Origin: Litorimonas cladophorae
GTDB lineage: Bacteria > Pseudomonadota > Alphaproteobacteria > Caulobacterales > Maricaulaceae
Direction of reading: 5' to 3'
NCBI RefSeq assembly: GCF_014652455.1
Contig: NZ_BMYV01000001.1
Span: 434,001 to 498,000, forward strand
Length of the DNA stretch: 64,000 nt
In this document: positions 18,743 to 27,317 of the stretch, in pieces
Position numbering within the stretch: the stretch's first letter is position 1
Layout of the letters: every line of letters starts with the position of its first letter
Position numbers and translations under genes: made by a program
Notes under the pieces: generated by a model
Told to the model about the DNA's origin: nothing
What the model saw: only the letters and a program-made list of their open reading frames with translations
Databases searched by the model: none

Positions 18743-19875
18743 TGGCAAAATTCCCATTCGATATTCACGCAACTGAAGGCGCGGCGCGAACCGGCGTATT
18801 ACGTACCGCGCGCGGTGATATCCGTACGCCCGCCTTTATGCCCGTTGGAACAGCGGGAACCGTCAAGGGTGTCTATATGGATCAGGTCCGTCAAACGGGT
18901 GCCGATATCATTCTGGGTAACACCTATCACCTCATGCTGCGGCCAGGGGCGGAGCGTGTTGCTCGTATGGGTGGGTTGCATAAATTTGGGGGTTGGGACG
19001 GTCCGATCCTGACCGACTCGGGTGGTTTTCAAGTTTGGTCGCTCTCAAAACTGCGCAAGATGACCGAAGAGGGTGTGACATTCCAGAGCCATCTGGACGG
19101 ATCGAAGCATATGTTGTCCCCGGAACGTTCAATCGAAATCCAAGCGGACCTTCTTGGCGCCGATATTTCCATGCAATTGGATGAATGTACGGATTTTCCG
19201 GTGAGTTATGACAAAGCCGCGCAGTCCATGGAGTTGTCTTTGCGATGGGGTAAGCGGTCATTGGCGGCATTCGGTGAACGCTCTGACCAAACGCTTTTTG
19301 CGATCGTTCAGGGGTCAAATTTCCCGGAATTACGTAAACTCTCCGCAGAAGCCTCTGTCGCAGAAGACACTGCGGGCGGTTATGGCGGGTTTGCCATTGG
19401 CGGGTTGGCCGTGGGCGAGGGCCATAGCGCGATGTGCGAAACGCTTTCTGTGACGACTCCCTACCTTCCAGCGGACCGTCCGCGTTATCTTATGGGTGTT
19501 GGGAAACCGATTGATATTGTGGAGGCCGTCTATCGTGGCGTGGATATGTTCGATTGTGTGATTCCAACGCGGTCTGGTCGGCACGGCCAGGTTTGGACAG
19601 ATCAGGGGCCGTATAACATCAAACGCGCCGAGTTTGCAGAGAATCAAGAGCCGTTAGATGACGCAATTCAGTGTCCTGCGTCCCAAGATTACACGAAGGC
19701 CTACGTGCACCACCTGATTAGGTCAGGGGAACTTTTGGGCGCGATGATCCTATCTTGGCATAATATCGCCTATTTTGAGGATTTAATGGCCCGAATCCGT
19801 GCATCTATCGCCGCGGGGACGTTTGAATCCTTCGTAACTGAATTCAGAGCGAACTGGTCGCAGCCAACAACATGA
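18742..19875 (+). CDS. tgt: tRNA-guanine transglycosylase with incomplete zinc site
   Basis: 377 residues from the ATG at 18742, which overlaps the queA stop; an in-frame TTG at 18727 is less likely. TGT exchanges guanine-34 for preQ1 in tRNAs with GUN anticodons. Catalytic parts are intact: [28 protein letters not shown], and the nucleophile Asp271 in [15 protein letters not shown]. The structural zinc site, normally C-x-C-x2-C plus a histidine 26 residues after the last cysteine, is here Ile309-Gln-Cys311-Pro-Ala-Ser314 with His340. Two of four ligands are therefore lost. The neighbouring residues ([14 protein letters not shown]) still align without gaps, so it is substitution and not a frameshift. 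Confidence 0.95.
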   Translation: MAKFPFDIHATEGAARTGVLRTARGDIRTPAFMPVGTAGTVKGVYMDQVRQTGADIILGNTYHLMLRPGAERVARMGGLHKFGGWDGPILTDSGGFQVWSLSKLRKMTEEGVTFQSHLDGSKHMLSPERSIEIQADLLGADISMQLDECTDFPVSYDKAAQSMELSLRWGKRSLAAFGERSDQTLFAIVQGSNFPELRKLSAEASVAEDTAGGYGGFAIGGLAVGEGHSAMCETLSVTTPYLPADRPRYLMGVGKPIDIVEAVYRGVDMFDCVIPTRSGRHGQVWTDQGPYNIKRAEFAENQEPLDDAIQCPASQDYTKAYVHHLIRSGELLGAMILSWHNIAYFEDLMARIRASIAAGTFESFVTEFRANWSQPTT

Positions 19876-19940
19876 GATTAGGGTGTTTTTCGGGTTGACG
19901 ACACCGCAGGCCGACCCTAGTTAGGCGCGGCTTTTGATAA

Positions 19941-20017
19941 GCGCCCTTAGCTCAGTTGGTTAGAGCGCCTCACTTTTAATGAGGATGTCCGCGGTTCGAA
20001 TCCGCGAGGGCGTACCA
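19941..20017 (+). tRNA. tRNA-Lys (anticodon UUU)
   Basis: 77 bases with the CCA end encoded. D arm GCTC/GAGC, anticodon stem CCTCA/TGAGG with loop CTTTTAA (anticodon TTT), T arm CGCGG/CCGCG with loop TTCGAAT. The acceptor stem pairs GCGCCCT with AGGGCGT; the first pair is a G1-U72 wobble, and the discriminator is A73. It follows tgt by 65 bases. Confidence 0.96.
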
Positions 20018-20195
20018 AAGCTTTTCCCGCTCTTAGAAGTCTGTGATTTTCTAGAGCGGATCTATATTTCGATGCAGGTTTGGTGCGGTATGTCCAAAAC
20101 TGTGCTCTGAAACCACTAGGGGATTGAAAAGTGATGCAATTTAGCAACTTTTCCGAAAAAACCTTTTAATTTCCGTCTGAATTGCTTATTCACCG

Positions 20196-20223
20196 TTGGC
20201 ATTATGGAACCATTCCGTATAGC
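20196..20223 (+). promoter_or_regulatory. Possible promoter of the OmpA-family gene
   Basis: TTGGCA (20196-20201) and TATAGC (20218-20223) are separated by 16 bases, about 80 bases before the ATG. A small GC hairpin (ACCCC/GGGGT, 20243-20256, followed by TTTT) would lie in the 5' leader; it could alternatively be a weak terminator of read-through from the tRNA-Lys side. Inferred from pattern only. Confidence 0.3.
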
Positions 20224-20305
20224 TAAGCATTAGACACCCGAGACCCCAACGGGGGTTTTACGTTTAATTATATCATATGGCTCAGCCATTAATGGAGGAA
20301 ATCTC

Positions 20306-21664
20306 ATGAAGCAGAAGCTTCTCATCGCAGCCGCAGCAGCGGCACTGATGGCCGCGCCATCATTCGCATCCGCTCAAGACGGTGCCGGTTGGTATCTAAA
20401 AGGTGGAGCCGGTTACGGTCTGCACACCGATATTGATTACACAGACGGTGTAGTTGGTGACGTCGAAGCTGAAGGCAATGGCGCGTTCAACTTGGGCCTT
20501 GGCTATGACTTTGGTGACAACTGGCGTCTAGAGCTCGACGGAACAACAATGTTCAACGAGCATGGCGGAATCAGCAACACACCATCCTCTTTCTCGAAGC
20601 TTCGTACAGACGCTCTGATGATCAATGCGATCTACGACTTCTCTGATTTCGGTAAATTCGCACCATATGTCGGTGCCGGTGTAGGTATCGTTCGCGGCGA
20701 CGCAACGATTGCTTCTTCAGACTTCCCGAATGTCGATAACGATGGTCAAATTCGTAACCCAACTTGCGTTGGTCCACGTTCGACTGCTGATGCATTCTCT
20801 TGTAACTACAATGACGAAGACGCTGGCCTTGGTTGGCAGCTTCTTGCTGGTCTTGGATATGATATCACAGACAAGCTGACTTGGGACACAAGCTACCGTT
20901 ACATGCAAGCTGCTGACATGGAATTCAGTGGTTCGTTTAACAACTCCGCGACTGGCCAATCTTTGCCAGCTCAGGTTCAAGCTGAAGGCATCGGCGCCCA
21001 CCAAATCCTAACAGGTTTCCGTTATCGCTTTGGCGCATCTGCTCCGAAAATGGTCGAGCCCGTTGTCGTTGCACCTACACGTGATTATGAGTGTTGGGAC
21101 GGATCTATGGTCTTCAATGCAGGTCAGTGTCCTGCTGAAGTCGTCGAGCCTGTTCGCACTGCAGACGTTCGTTGTTGGGATGGCCAAATGGTCTTCGCTG
21201 CATCCGAGTGTTCAGCCCAACCACCGACTGTTACATGTCCAGATGGAACTCTGGCATATGACTTGAACCAGTGTCCAGTTGTACAACAAGCTGCCCTTTG
21301 TGGTGAAACTTATCGCCAAGAAATCATCTATTATGAGTTCGATAAAGGTGCATCTGCTGAAACACGTAACACAATCACACGTGCGCTAGACGCAGGTGAA
21401 TTCTGTAACGTTCAAAACGTCCGCGTTGTTGGTCACACAGATACATCTGGTTCGGCATCCTACAACTTGGCGCTTTCTAAGCGTCGTGCGAACGACGCTC
21501 TAAACGAGCTTGTTCGTCAGGGTATGGATCGCTCAATCATCATGTCCGAAGGTAAAGGCGAAACAGAACCATTCGTCCAAACTGGCGATGGTGTTAAAGA
21601 GCAGCTTAACCGTCGTACAGAAGTACTTCTCACGCTCGGCTCCGTCGACGCGATGATGAACTAA
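20306..21664 (+). CDS. OmpA-family outer membrane protein
   Basis: 452 residues with a signal peptide (MKQKLLIAAAAAALMAAPSF, cleavage after ASAQ) and an excellent ribosome binding site (GGAGGAAATCTC then ATG). Residues ~25-245 form an eight-stranded beta barrel of the OmpA type (GWYLKGGAGYGLHTDIDY ... HQILTGFRYRFG). A linker of three cysteine repeats follows: CWDGSMVFNAGQC, CWDGQMVFAASEC, CPDGTLAYDLNQC. The C-terminal OmpA domain (IIYYEFDKGASAET, VVGHTDTSGSASYNLALSKR, NRRTEVLL) binds peptidoglycan. It anchors the outer membrane to the cell wall. Codon use looks biased to preferred codons and a strong terminator follows, both consistent with high expression. Confidence 0.93.
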   Translation: MKQKLLIAAAAAALMAAPSFASAQDGAGWYLKGGAGYGLHTDIDYTDGVVGDVEAEGNGAFNLGLGYDFGDNWRLELDGTTMFNEHGGISNTPSSFSKLRTDALMINAIYDFSDFGKFAPYVGAGVGIVRGDATIASSDFPNVDNDGQIRNPTCVGPRSTADAFSCNYNDEDAGLGWQLLAGLGYDITDKLTWDTSYRYMQAADMEFSGSFNNSATGQSLPAQVQAEGIGAHQILTGFRYRFGASAPKMVEPVVVAPTRDYECWDGSMVFNAGQCPAEVVEPVRTADVRCWDGQMVFAASECSAQPPTVTCPDGTLAYDLNQCPVVQQAALCGETYRQEIIYYEFDKGASAETRNTITRALDAGEFCNVQNVRVVGHTDTSGSASYNLALSKRRANDALNELVRQGMDRSIIMSEGKGETEPFVQTGDGVKEQLNRRTEVLLTLGSVDAMMN

Positions 21665-21688
21665 GCTAACGCTTAGAATTGATATTGA

Positions 21689-21717
21689 GCTCGGTCTTCG
21701 GACCGGGCTTTTTTTTT
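21689..21717 (+). terminator. Rho-independent terminator of the OmpA-family gene
   Basis: Arms GCTCGGTC and GACCGGGC (one T-G pair) close a TTCG tetraloop and are followed by nine T residues. This is a textbook strong terminator, 24 bases after the stop codon. Confidence 0.93.
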
Positions 21718-22092
21718 GTCTTTCGTTTGGCGTCAATCAGACAACGAAAGCGCTTAATTAGGTTTAGAGCTGTAAGTTTAAGCCGTTGCAGGTTGTAAGC
21801 CGAGTCAGGGAATGAAAAGACCGTGGCTCTCGAGCTGTAACTTTATAACCAAGTTGAAGGTGCGCTTGCCTAAAAACTTGGTATTTCAGATAGTTAGGCT
21901 GACTTTCCTAAACTATAGAATTTGATTCGGTGTTCTAGAAGGCGACTTAATTCCGAGCGCGTCGTTCAGGTCAGTCATTGTTGTCGTGGAATTTCGCCAA
22001 GTTCACCAGTGGCAATACTTACTCAGTGCAAGGGGACGCCTCGCCTTAGGTGAGAGAGCTTTACGCGACTTTTTGGCGCTGAAACCTGCGGG
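21718..22092. other. Intergenic region without recognised gene
   Basis: About 375 bases between the OmpA-family terminator and the end of phhA. I see no convincing ORF. It contains an eight-base inverted repeat (CTTTCGTT at 21720-21727, AACGAAAG at 21743-21750) and a 14-base motif GAGCTGTAA(G/C)TTTA twice, at 21767-21780 and 21832-21845, with one mismatch. A small RNA is possible but not supported by a clear promoter and terminator pair. Confidence 0.4.
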
Positions 22093-22929
22093 TTACTTTA
22101 GCAGCTTGTCATCAGGCGCCGCATCGCGCGTGCCGTAATTTGTGTTATCGGTAGTGAGGCGTTCGTAAATCGGCGCAAAGTCTTGCTGTGTTGCTTCAAA
22201 AAGTTGCTTGTAGCTCTCAATCACAAAATAGGTTTTCTGGAATATATCGATTTCATATTCGGTGCGCATAATCCGTTCCATGTCAAAACGAATGCGTTGT
22301 GGCTCCGCATCTTCGAGACAATAGTGGCTTTCGCCTGCAGAGGATACGATCCCAGCGCCGTAAATACGTAGACCATTGGGCGTCTCGATAAGTCCGAATT
22401 CCACCGTATACCAATAAAGTCGCGCGAGATTGTGTAATGTTCCGAGGTTCAATGCACGCAATCCACCTTGGCCATAGGCCTGCATATAATCGGCAAAAAC
22501 TGGGTTCGCCAACATTGGGACATGTCCAAAAATATCGTGAAAAACGTCAGGTTCTTGTAGGTAGTCCAATTGATGACGACCGCGGATGAATCGACCGGCA
22601 GGGAACCGACGGTTTGCCAAATGGGTGAAAAAGACGTCGTCTGGAACGAGGTGAGGGACCATGACAATCTTCCAACCCGTTAAAGCGCTCAGAGCATCAT
22701 TAAGTGTCTCAAGGTTCGGTATACCCGATTGACTGAGAGAGAGCCGTTCCAATCCTGCTAAAAATTCAGGTGCAGCACGATCCTGTAAGAGTTCAACTTG
22801 TCGCGCGTAGAGCAAATCCCAAATCGCATGCTCTTCTTCCGTATATTCTTCCCAACACTGATCAATCGAAAAGTCCGCGCGTGGCGTTTGCCGAGCGACA
22901 ACGGGATCGTTTATAGAGGCGTGGGTCAT
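22093..22929 (-). CDS. phhA: Phenylalanine 4-monooxygenase
   Basis: 278 residues, the size of the monomeric bacterial enzyme without the regulatory ACT domain of animal homologues. It hydroxylates phenylalanine to tyrosine with tetrahydropterin, oxygen and non-haem iron. The iron ligands are visible as the two histidines of FHDIFGHVPML and the glutamate of YWYTVEFGLI. Other family stretches are RRFPAGRFIRGRHQLDYLQE and GAGIVSSAGESHYCLED. It lies 49 bases after the AsmA-family gene on the same strand. No pterin carbinolamine dehydratase gene is next to it. Confidence 0.96.
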   Translation of the reverse strand: MTHASINDPVVARQTPRADFSIDQCWEEYTEEEHAIWDLLYARQVELLQDRAAPEFLAGLERLSLSQSGIPNLETLNDALSALTGWKIVMVPHLVPDDVFFTHLANRRFPAGRFIRGRHQLDYLQEPDVFHDIFGHVPMLANPVFADYMQAYGQGGLRALNLGTLHNLARLYWYTVEFGLIETPNGLRIYGAGIVSSAGESHYCLEDAEPQRIRFDMERIMRTEYEIDIFQKTYFVIESYKQLFEATQQDFAPIYERLTTDNTNYGTRDAAPDDKLLK

Positions 22930-22978
22930 TGCAGCCTCTTACGTCCTTAGATGTGATAAATCCTTGCGTTTATAGGCG

Positions 22979-25900
22979 CTAATCTGAGCGCTTTTTTCCG
23001 CCAAACAGGCCGTTCAGGCGTTTTAACACCTCTTCTTCAGGCTTGGTTTCTTCTGCTTTTTCGGGGACGACTGTATCATCGGCTTGATTTGTTTCTTCGG
23101 CAGGAGCCGTCGCATCTGTTGGTGTTTCAGTTGTTGAGGGTGTCTTTTCCGTTTGCTCGTTTGACCCTCCACCAATGACGCCGCCTATAATGTTGCCAAG
23201 TGGTCCGCCCACACGATCCTTCACGGCGTCGACAGCGGATTTTCGGGCTTTGGCTTGTGCAATTTGACCTAATAAACTCGTGTCCAGCGTGGGCTTCGCT
23301 TGCCCAAACGCGCCGCTAAACCTCAAGGGGACGCCGAAATTGGCGACGTCGCTCCCGCTATTCAACTTAGGGCGGATGCCAATGTCGAGCGTTTGTTCGC
23401 CTAAATCTATCCCGCCGCCGCCTTCCATGAATAATGCACCGGATTGGAGTTGAAAAGTTTGAAGGCTGACACGACCGTCGGATGCAGTAAAGCCACCCGT
23501 GAGATCGCTAAAGTTAGTGGTTTGGCCAAGGCCTAATGCGCTGGGAAGTTGTCGATTTGTGATCGCCTGGTCGATCCCCTTCAAAAGAGTTTCCGCGTTC
23601 ACACCTAAAAGCTGGCCATTAGCCGCGGTAAATTGGCCCTTTCCGCTTAAAGTGCGCATAATCGCAGCCTGGCTTTTCCCGCTGCCTGTGATCTCCATCG
23701 TTAGATCAGACGTCCCAGTGACTTTGTCAAAGCCCCCCATCGACATCATCAATTCCTGCGCTTTCACGCTCTTGATGTCAGCGCTGAGGGCGATGCTTGG
23801 CGATCCGTCAGTGGACCGAACGGTGAAAATGCCATTTGCAGTTCCGCCGTAAAGGTCTGAGTTTTCAATACGGCTCTCGAGGGTCCCGTTCTTCAATGTC
23901 AGACGGGCGTTTGTATCCCCTAGGGCTAGACGGGTCATTTTGATCGACGGCGCTGAAATCCGTAAATCGGCGTCAATCGCGTTCAGTCCCGAGACATTGA
24001 TAGGCGCTGTCGACCACGGAACAATCTGTCCCGCAGGTTTCTGAGCGGACCATGCTGCCATATAAGGCTGTAGATTTAGGTCAGAAAACGCAATTTTGCC
24101 AGTTAATGTCGGTCTCAACGTCTGCAGGGAAAGCTTGAAATCCCCTCTGCCAGAGAGTCCATCCAAGGACATCTTGCCAGATGTAAACTCTAGGAGATCA
24201 GGTACACCCGACACTTGCCCTGAGATCGACAGGGCTTCGAAAATGCTCCCAGATGGCGTATTTGCAGGCAGGGTGACATTGCGTTTGGTTGAAAGCGTAC
24301 GCAATGACGGGACGTCTAAGGTCAACCTGCCTGCAATATCGGGCGCTTGTCCGAGCGCAATTTCGCCGCGATAACTTCCATTCACATCACCCTCAGTTAA
24401 GTTGGCGTCGGTGTTGTTCAGAGAAAATGTGCCATTCGCCAGCCGAACGTCACCTGCAAAACTAACGCGTTTTGCGACATCGGCAAAAGGAATGACGCGC
24501 GGTAGCGCTGCATTGAGGGCTGACAGGTCCGCGATATCCGCTTGGGCGCTGCCTTGCATTGATAGAGTTTCGTCAAAAGCTAGCACCCCAGTGAAGTTCC
24601 CATTGACCAGGCCTTGTGTCGCCTTGGCTTGCAGGTCCGTTACAGAAACGCTTTCACCTGCGATTTTTACCGCGCCAGTCGCTGTGATAGCTTTCAGCGC
24701 TGCCGTGTCGGGTTGGTTTAATTCTAATTTATCGACCAACCTCGCCACGTCAGGGGATTTCACATCGAACCGCCCGTCTGCGCTTAAGCTTCTCTCGTAG
24801 CGCGCAGTCCCTTTGTAACTTGCGTCAATGACCTCGCCAGAGGTTTCGGCCACCAAATCAGTGATGTCAAAGGCGTTTCCATTCCAAGTAAGGTTCCCAT
24901 TGGCATTGAGCGTATTGAGCGCGTTTAAGGCTGGGACTGGTTCACTTAAATATGCCGTGACGACGGACATATCGGACAGATTTACCTTGAACGCACCCTT
25001 CGCGGAGCGCGTATCAGAGGATGAAAACTGCCCCGTATAGCTCACGTCAAAGCCGTTACCGTTCAAATTTGTCTCCAAGTCGGTGACATTAAATTCAGCG
25101 CCGTCATTAACCACGCGTCCTTTAGCATTTACGGTATTTAGTGCCGGCAATTTTATGTGCTCTGGCAAAGGAAGACGTGCCGCCATCCCCAGAGGGTCGG
25201 AGGAATTTAAGTCGAAAATGGCGTCTATGTTCAGCGCGTCACTTGCCAAAAAATGTCCTGAGATTTCTACGTTCCCCAGATCCGTGGTGACAGACCCGTC
25301 GAAGGGCGTGCGATCGCCATTTAGAAAGTCCAACGGTGATGCGAGCTCTGCAGCGATAGCGACAGCGAGATCGTCCAGAGTCATGTCTCCGTCAATCTTT
25401 ATCGGTTTTGAAAGGGCAGGGGCGCGTAGGTCCAAATTTGCGTTCCTTATCGAAACGTCTCGGTCTTCTGCCGAATCGATAAATCGGATTTGGCCATTTT
25501 TAATAGAGAGAAGATCGAGGGCAGGGTCATAATCGGTAAATCTGCCATCTCGCTGAAAGCCTTCTTCGGCACGAGGTTCCGAAAGCGTTGCGTTTTGAGC
25601 CAGTGCTGTGTTTGCCGTGCTCCAATTTACTGTCCCATCGGCTTTTCTCTCCAGCCAGATGTTTGGGCTATTTAGACGGATTTGGGAGATTTCGACTTGT
25701 TTCTGGAGAAGCGGCCAAAGCTTTACCTTGGCGTCCAAACCCTCAACTTCGACAAAGTTTGTGGTTTTAAAGCCTTCGGCGTTTGCAAGCGCCACGGCGC
25801 CTGTTTCAATTTGAATTGCTGGGAATGTAGAAATCTGGATGTCGCCCGTGATAGACACGTCTCGCGCCATGACGCGACTAAGCTCTGTCTCTAACCTGGC

Positions 25901-25999
25901 GCGATAAGTATCGGTGGAGATGAGGGTGGGAAGAATAAAGATGGCTCCCACCAAAAGGACAACAAAAAGGCCTGAGCCCATAAGAATTCGCTTAAACAT
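22979..25999 (-). CDS. AsmA family protein
   Basis: 1006 residues. One N-terminal membrane segment (ILMGSGLFVVLLVGAIFILP) is followed by a very long periplasmic region of repeating beta strands, beginning with the AsmA-type stretch VMARDVSITGDIQISTFPAI. The C-terminal AsmA-like part contains LTMEITGSGKSQAAIMRTLS and KGQFTAANGQLLGV. The tail is rich in Thr, Pro and Glu and ends with a basic LNGLFGGKKRSD. AsmA-like proteins bridge the periplasm and are implicated in lipid transfer to the outer membrane. A coiled-coil or catalytic domain is not seen. It is divergent from the M48 protease gene. Confidence 0.9.
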   Translation of the reverse strand: MFKRILMGSGLFVVLLVGAIFILPTLISTDTYRARLETELSRVMARDVSITGDIQISTFPAIQIETGAVALANAEGFKTTNFVEVEGLDAKVKLWPLLQKQVEISQIRLNSPNIWLERKADGTVNWSTANTALAQNATLSEPRAEEGFQRDGRFTDYDPALDLLSIKNGQIRFIDSAEDRDVSIRNANLDLRAPALSKPIKIDGDMTLDDLAVAIAAELASPLDFLNGDRTPFDGSVTTDLGNVEISGHFLASDALNIDAIFDLNSSDPLGMAARLPLPEHIKLPALNTVNAKGRVVNDGAEFNVTDLETNLNGNGFDVSYTGQFSSSDTRSAKGAFKVNLSDMSVVTAYLSEPVPALNALNTLNANGNLTWNGNAFDITDLVAETSGEVIDASYKGTARYERSLSADGRFDVKSPDVARLVDKLELNQPDTAALKAITATGAVKIAGESVSVTDLQAKATQGLVNGNFTGVLAFDETLSMQGSAQADIADLSALNAALPRVIPFADVAKRVSFAGDVRLANGTFSLNNTDANLTEGDVNGSYRGEIALGQAPDIAGRLTLDVPSLRTLSTKRNVTLPANTPSGSIFEALSISGQVSGVPDLLEFTSGKMSLDGLSGRGDFKLSLQTLRPTLTGKIAFSDLNLQPYMAAWSAQKPAGQIVPWSTAPINVSGLNAIDADLRISAPSIKMTRLALGDTNARLTLKNGTLESRIENSDLYGGTANGIFTVRSTDGSPSIALSADIKSVKAQELMMSMGGFDKVTGTSDLTMEITGSGKSQAAIMRTLSGKGQFTAANGQLLGVNAETLLKGIDQAITNRQLPSALGLGQTTNFSDLTGGFTASDGRVSLQTFQLQSGALFMEGGGGIDLGEQTLDIGIRPKLNSGSDVANFGVPLRFSGAFGQAKPTLDTSLLGQIAQAKARKSAVDAVKDRVGGPLGNIIGGVIGGGSNEQTEKTPSTTETPTDATAPAEETNQADDTVVPEKAEETKPEEEVLKRLNGLFGGKKRSD

Positions 26000-26158
26000 A
26001 GGATGAACAATATGGTGCGTTGGCTGGACTCGCTAATTTTAAATTTGAACAATACGGTAAAATAGGCGTTAATAGCAGTAACAACACCGCTCGGAGCTTA
26101 CCATTCGGTAAAATGGACCTGTTCTTGCCTGTCGGCGGTGAAATGAGCGGAGACTATT

Positions 26159-27064
26159 ATGTGCAATCACGAACATGCCCACGGCGAAACAGAGGCGCCC
26201 CACGTCGCATTAATGCCGCGTCGAAGATTACTGAAAGCCCTAACAATTGGCGGCACAGCTGCGGCGGTTTCGGCGTGTACAACGAACCCATATACGGGTC
26301 GCAAGCAGCTCGTAGGTCTTGCGCCGGGTGATTTATCGGGCGCTGCAGAAGCATCTTGGGCTGAGATGAAGGCGAAAATCCCGACATCAAATGATCCGCG
26401 TTACACGTCTCGTCTGCGCAATATCGGCAGCCGCATCTCGCGCTCCTCCCCTTTCGCGAATGAAGCTTGGGATTATCAAGTTTTCGACACAGATACCAAA
26501 AACGCTTTTGTCCTGCCAGGAAACCGCGTTGGTTTTTATAAGGGTATGATGGACTTTGCCGAGTCAGATGATGCCATCGCGGGCATTATGGGCCACGAAG
26601 TTGGGCACGTCGCTGGTGCACATGCGCGTGAACGTATGTCCATGCAGATGGCCAGCCAATTGGCTGTTGTGGGTGGCACCGTCATCGGTGGCGTTGCTCT
26701 GAATAAAAAATGTGACAACGTTCCGGCAAATCAACGAACGGCGTGTCAACGGTCTGCAAGCCAAAATACTGCGCGCCTCCAACAGGCCTTAGGCTTGGGT
26801 ACTTTGCTTGGCCTAGTTCTTCCGTATTCTCGTAAGCACGAAGCAGAGTCAGACCTTCTCGGGGCGAACTACATGCAGCGTGCAGGATATAACCCCTATG
26901 AGTCGGTCAAGTTGTGGGAGAAAATGGCGGCAAATTCGACTTCTTCTCAACCCACTTTCTTGTCGACTCATCCTGATCCTGCATGGCGTGCACGCAATCT
27001 GGATGCCTATATCCGTCGTCAAGAGAAGTTGGGGTCACAAGGCTTCCAAAATATTCGGACCTAA
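26159..27064 (+). CDS. M48 family metalloprotease with Tat-type lipoprotein signal
   Basis: 301 residues. The start at 26159 is preceded by GCGGAGAC. The first ~18 residues are histidine-rich (CNHEHAHGETEAPH), then a twin-arginine signal (PRRRLLKALTIGGTAAAVSAC) ends in a lipobox-like cysteine. The zinc motif HEVGH is in IMGHEVGHVAGAHARERMS and the third ligand is probably the glutamate of SRKHEAESDLLG. The next stretch (MQRAGYNPYESVKLWEKMA, STHPDPAWRARNLD) is typical of M48/LoiP-like envelope proteases. It probably degrades or helps fold outer-membrane or periplasmic proteins. tRNA-His follows 70 bases later. Confidence 0.92.
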   Translation: MCNHEHAHGETEAPHVALMPRRRLLKALTIGGTAAAVSACTTNPYTGRKQLVGLAPGDLSGAAEASWAEMKAKIPTSNDPRYTSRLRNIGSRISRSSPFANEAWDYQVFDTDTKNAFVLPGNRVGFYKGMMDFAESDDAIAGIMGHEVGHVAGAHARERMSMQMASQLAVVGGTVIGGVALNKKCDNVPANQRTACQRSASQNTARLQQALGLGTLLGLVLPYSRKHEAESDLLGANYMQRAGYNPYESVKLWEKMAANSTSSQPTFLSTHPDPAWRARNLDAYIRRQEKLGSQGFQNIRT

Positions 27065-27073
27065 TGTGATTTG

Positions 27074-27105
27074 GACAGGAAAAGGGCTTGCACCTTTTTC
27101 CTGTC
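27074..27105 (+). terminator. Hairpin after the M48 protease gene
   Basis: Perfect ten-base arms GACAGGAAAA and TTTTCCTGTC with a twelve-base loop, nine bases after the stop. There is no T-tract beyond the stem; a second short repeat (GCCC/GGGC) follows. A terminator or a 3'-end processing hairpin before the tRNA is likely. Confidence 0.5.
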
Positions 27106-27134
27106 TGCCCTAATCGGGCGCTTCGAATTTAGAT

Positions 27135-27211
27135 GCCGCCTTAGCTCAGCTGGTTAGAGCGCTGGTTTGTGGAACCAGAGGTCCTCAGTTCAAACCTGAG
27201 AGGCGGTACCA
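27135..27211 (+). tRNA. tRNA-His (anticodon GUG)
   Basis: 77 bases with CCA encoded. D arm GCTC/GAGC, anticodon stem CTGGT/ACCAG with loop TTGTGGA (anticodon GTG), T arm CTCAG/CTGAG. The acceptor pairs GCCGCCT with AGGCGGT, with a G1-U72 wobble and discriminator A73. The base before position 1 is T, so the universal G-1 is not encoded; lack of G-1 together with A73 is an established trait of most alphaproteobacterial tRNA-His. Confidence 0.96.
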
Positions 27212-27257
27212 TTTTCCCCAAATATTTTGAGACAATCCTGCCGCAGATCGCCTATGG

Positions 27258-27273
27258 TTAACCCGCACTTAAC
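27258..27273. promoter_or_regulatory. Candidate CtrA binding box
   Basis: TTAAC, six bases, TTAAC: an exact match to the full CtrA consensus (TTAA-N7-TTAA) known from Caulobacter and relatives. It lies 44 bases before the DUF2336 gene and after tRNA-His, so it most likely controls the DUF2336 gene. This is the only full-length box I found in the intergenic regions. Confidence 0.65.
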
Positions 27274-27317
27274 GCGAAAGCTGCACAATAAACACCAGCG
27301 ATCAATTTGGGTTTTTC

